Source: Duganella rivi (GTDB lineage Bacteria; Pseudomonadota; Gammaproteobacteria; Burkholderiales; Burkholderiaceae_D). Taken from it: a stretch of 64,000 nt of DNA. Shown here in pieces: positions 63,164 through 64,000 of the stretch; within the stretch, counting starts at the first letter, position 1, and every line of letters starts with the position of its first letter. The position numbers and the translations under genes are program-made. The stretch covers positions 434,001 to 498,000 of the forward strand of contig NZ_WWCK01000002.1 in assembly GCF_009857435.1 (NCBI RefSeq), written 5' to 3'. Under the pieces are notes generated by a model. That model worked only from the letters and a program-made list of their open reading frames with translations, was not told where the DNA came from and did not search any database.

Positions 63164-64000
63164 CTATTTATCGGGGAAGCCGGCGATGATGGCGTCGGCC
63201 GCCGCGCGCACGCGGGCGCTGCGGCTTAAATCGCTGTGCATCACCAGCCACACATCGTATTGGTCGACCCGCTCGGGCCAGATCCGTACCAGCCGCTTGT
63301 CGCCATCGGCCATGTGACAGGGCAGTTCGGCCATGCCGATGCCGAGGCGAGCCGCGTCGATCATCGCCAGGCCGCTATTGACCTCCATCGCCACGCGCGC
63401 GTTGTGCACCGGCTCCAGGCAAATTTTCTCTTGGTGGCGCGGCGCGACCGAGGGCTGGTAGATCACGATGTCATGCCCCGCCAGTCCGTTGCCCGGCACC
63501 GGCATGCCGCGGGCCTTTAAATAAGCCGGTGTGGCGTAGAGGCCCATGCTGCGCTTGGTCAGGTGGCGCGAGATCAGATCCGGGCTGGTGGGCTTGAGCG
63601 TGCGCACCGCCAGGTCGGCCTCGCGCCGCGTCAAGCTGGTGATGTCGGTGCTGGTACTGAGCACGATGCGGATGTCCGGGTGCTGTACATGCAGTCGCTG
63701 CATGGCGGCGATGACGAAATGCGCGGCCATGGTGTCGGAGGTGGTCACGCGCACCACGCCGGACAGGCGCTTGTCGATGCCCTGCATCTCGCGCTGGAAC
63801 TGCAAGGCTGCTTGTTCCATCTTCTCGGCGGCGTGTATGGCTTGCTCGCCGGCCGGCGTGGCGACGTAGCCTGACGGCGTGCGCAGGAACAGCCGCGCGC
63901 CAAGCGAGGTTTCCAGCGCGTTGAGGCGCCGGCCCACCGTGGCCTGATCGATATCGAGCAAGGCGGCGGCCGAGCGCAGCGTGCCTTTGCGGTAGATGGC
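63164..64000 (-). CDS. LysR-family regulator, 5' end beyond the window
   Basis: The frame is open to base 64000, so the N terminus is missing; the visible part starts within the helix-turn-helix (TLRSAAALLDIDQATVGRRL) and continues through ETSLGARLFLRTPSGYVATPAGEQ into the ligand-binding domain with a typical C-terminal end. An internal TTG at 63961 is not the true start. It is on the same strand as, and 40 bases before, the MlaE-like gene. Its target is unknown. Confidence 0.9.
   Translation of the reverse strand, partial: AIYRKGTLRSAAALLDIDQATVGRRLNALETSLGARLFLRTPSGYVATPAGEQAIHAAEKMEQAALQFQREMQGIDKRLSGVVRVTTSDTMAAHFVIAAMQRLHVQHPDIRIVLSTSTDITSLTRREADLAVRTLKPTSPDLISRHLTKRSMGLYATPAYLKARGMPVPGNGLAGHDIVIYQPSVAPRHQEKICLEPVHNARVAMEVNSGLAMIDAARLGIGMAELPCHMADGDKRLVRIWPERVDQYDVWLVMHSDLSRSARVRAAADAIIAGFPDK

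Overview
The window reads as an ordinary chromosomal segment of a high-G+C Gram-negative betaproteobacterium, most likely an Oxalobacteraceae member of the Massilia/Duganella/Janthinobacterium kind. That placement is inferred from the dapC-dapD and arsC-like-dapE-prmB lysine cluster, an OmpR/EnvZ pair, an MdtABC-type RND pump, a PilU ATPase, a PEP-CTERM protein and the general codon style; no rRNA or other direct taxonomic marker is present. I see no tRNA, rRNA, CRISPR array, prophage, integrase or insertion sequence. Genes are tightly packed, many start-stop overlaps (ATGA, TGATG) suggest translational coupling, and no gap exceeds 300 bases.

Layout. 1-5.5 kb: a truncated unknown gene and a secreted protein, a SYLF-domain lipoprotein, a glutaredoxin-like protein without cysteines, a protealysin-type metalloprotease with its emfourin inhibitor, a soluble histidine kinase with a small partner, and a DUF3820 protein. 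5.6-10.3 kb: an MFS exporter, a sodium/solute symporter and SppA. 10.3-22.1 kb: an envelope-stress and efflux block in which cpxP/spy-like, cpxR and cpxA genes run leftward and mdtA-mdtB-mdtC plus an outer-membrane factor run rightward, with a perfect CpxR box between them. 22.1-26.3 kb: a CheB-CheR-PAS hybrid coupled to a PAS histidine kinase. 26.4-32.0 kb: an S46 dipeptidyl peptidase, a PnuC-family transporter and a small kinase, facing a TonB-dependent receptor that has a TPP riboswitch in its leader; together they look like a vitamin (probably thiamine) salvage module.

32-42.7 kb: an orphan Imm26-type immunity protein, envZ/ompR with a coupled secreted protein, two tandem FapA-like (DUF342) proteins, a LysR regulator with a divergent TauE/SafE exporter, arfB and a lone cheW. 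42.7-51.3 kb: a leftward housekeeping block (dapC, dapD, pilU, arsC-like, dapE, prmB, yheS-type ABC-F) with a PEP-CTERM gene inserted on the other strand. 51.3-64 kb: a DUF4153 membrane protein, a LysR/D-tartrate dehydratase pair, an M19 dipeptidase with an altered metal motif, a DEAD-box helicase, a GlxA-type regulator divergent from a cysteine hydrolase, a nucleoside hydrolase with a SUI1 protein, an MCE lipid-transport cluster lacking an adjacent ATPase, and a truncated LysR regulator.

I did not find a clearly unprecedented system. The most rewarding places are the riboswitch receptor/PnuC/kinase module, the tandem FapA-like pair with its upstream palindrome, the CpxR-box-controlled divergent region, and several conserved-fold proteins that have lost or changed key residues (glutaredoxin, M19 dipeptidase, S46 peptidase specificity residue).
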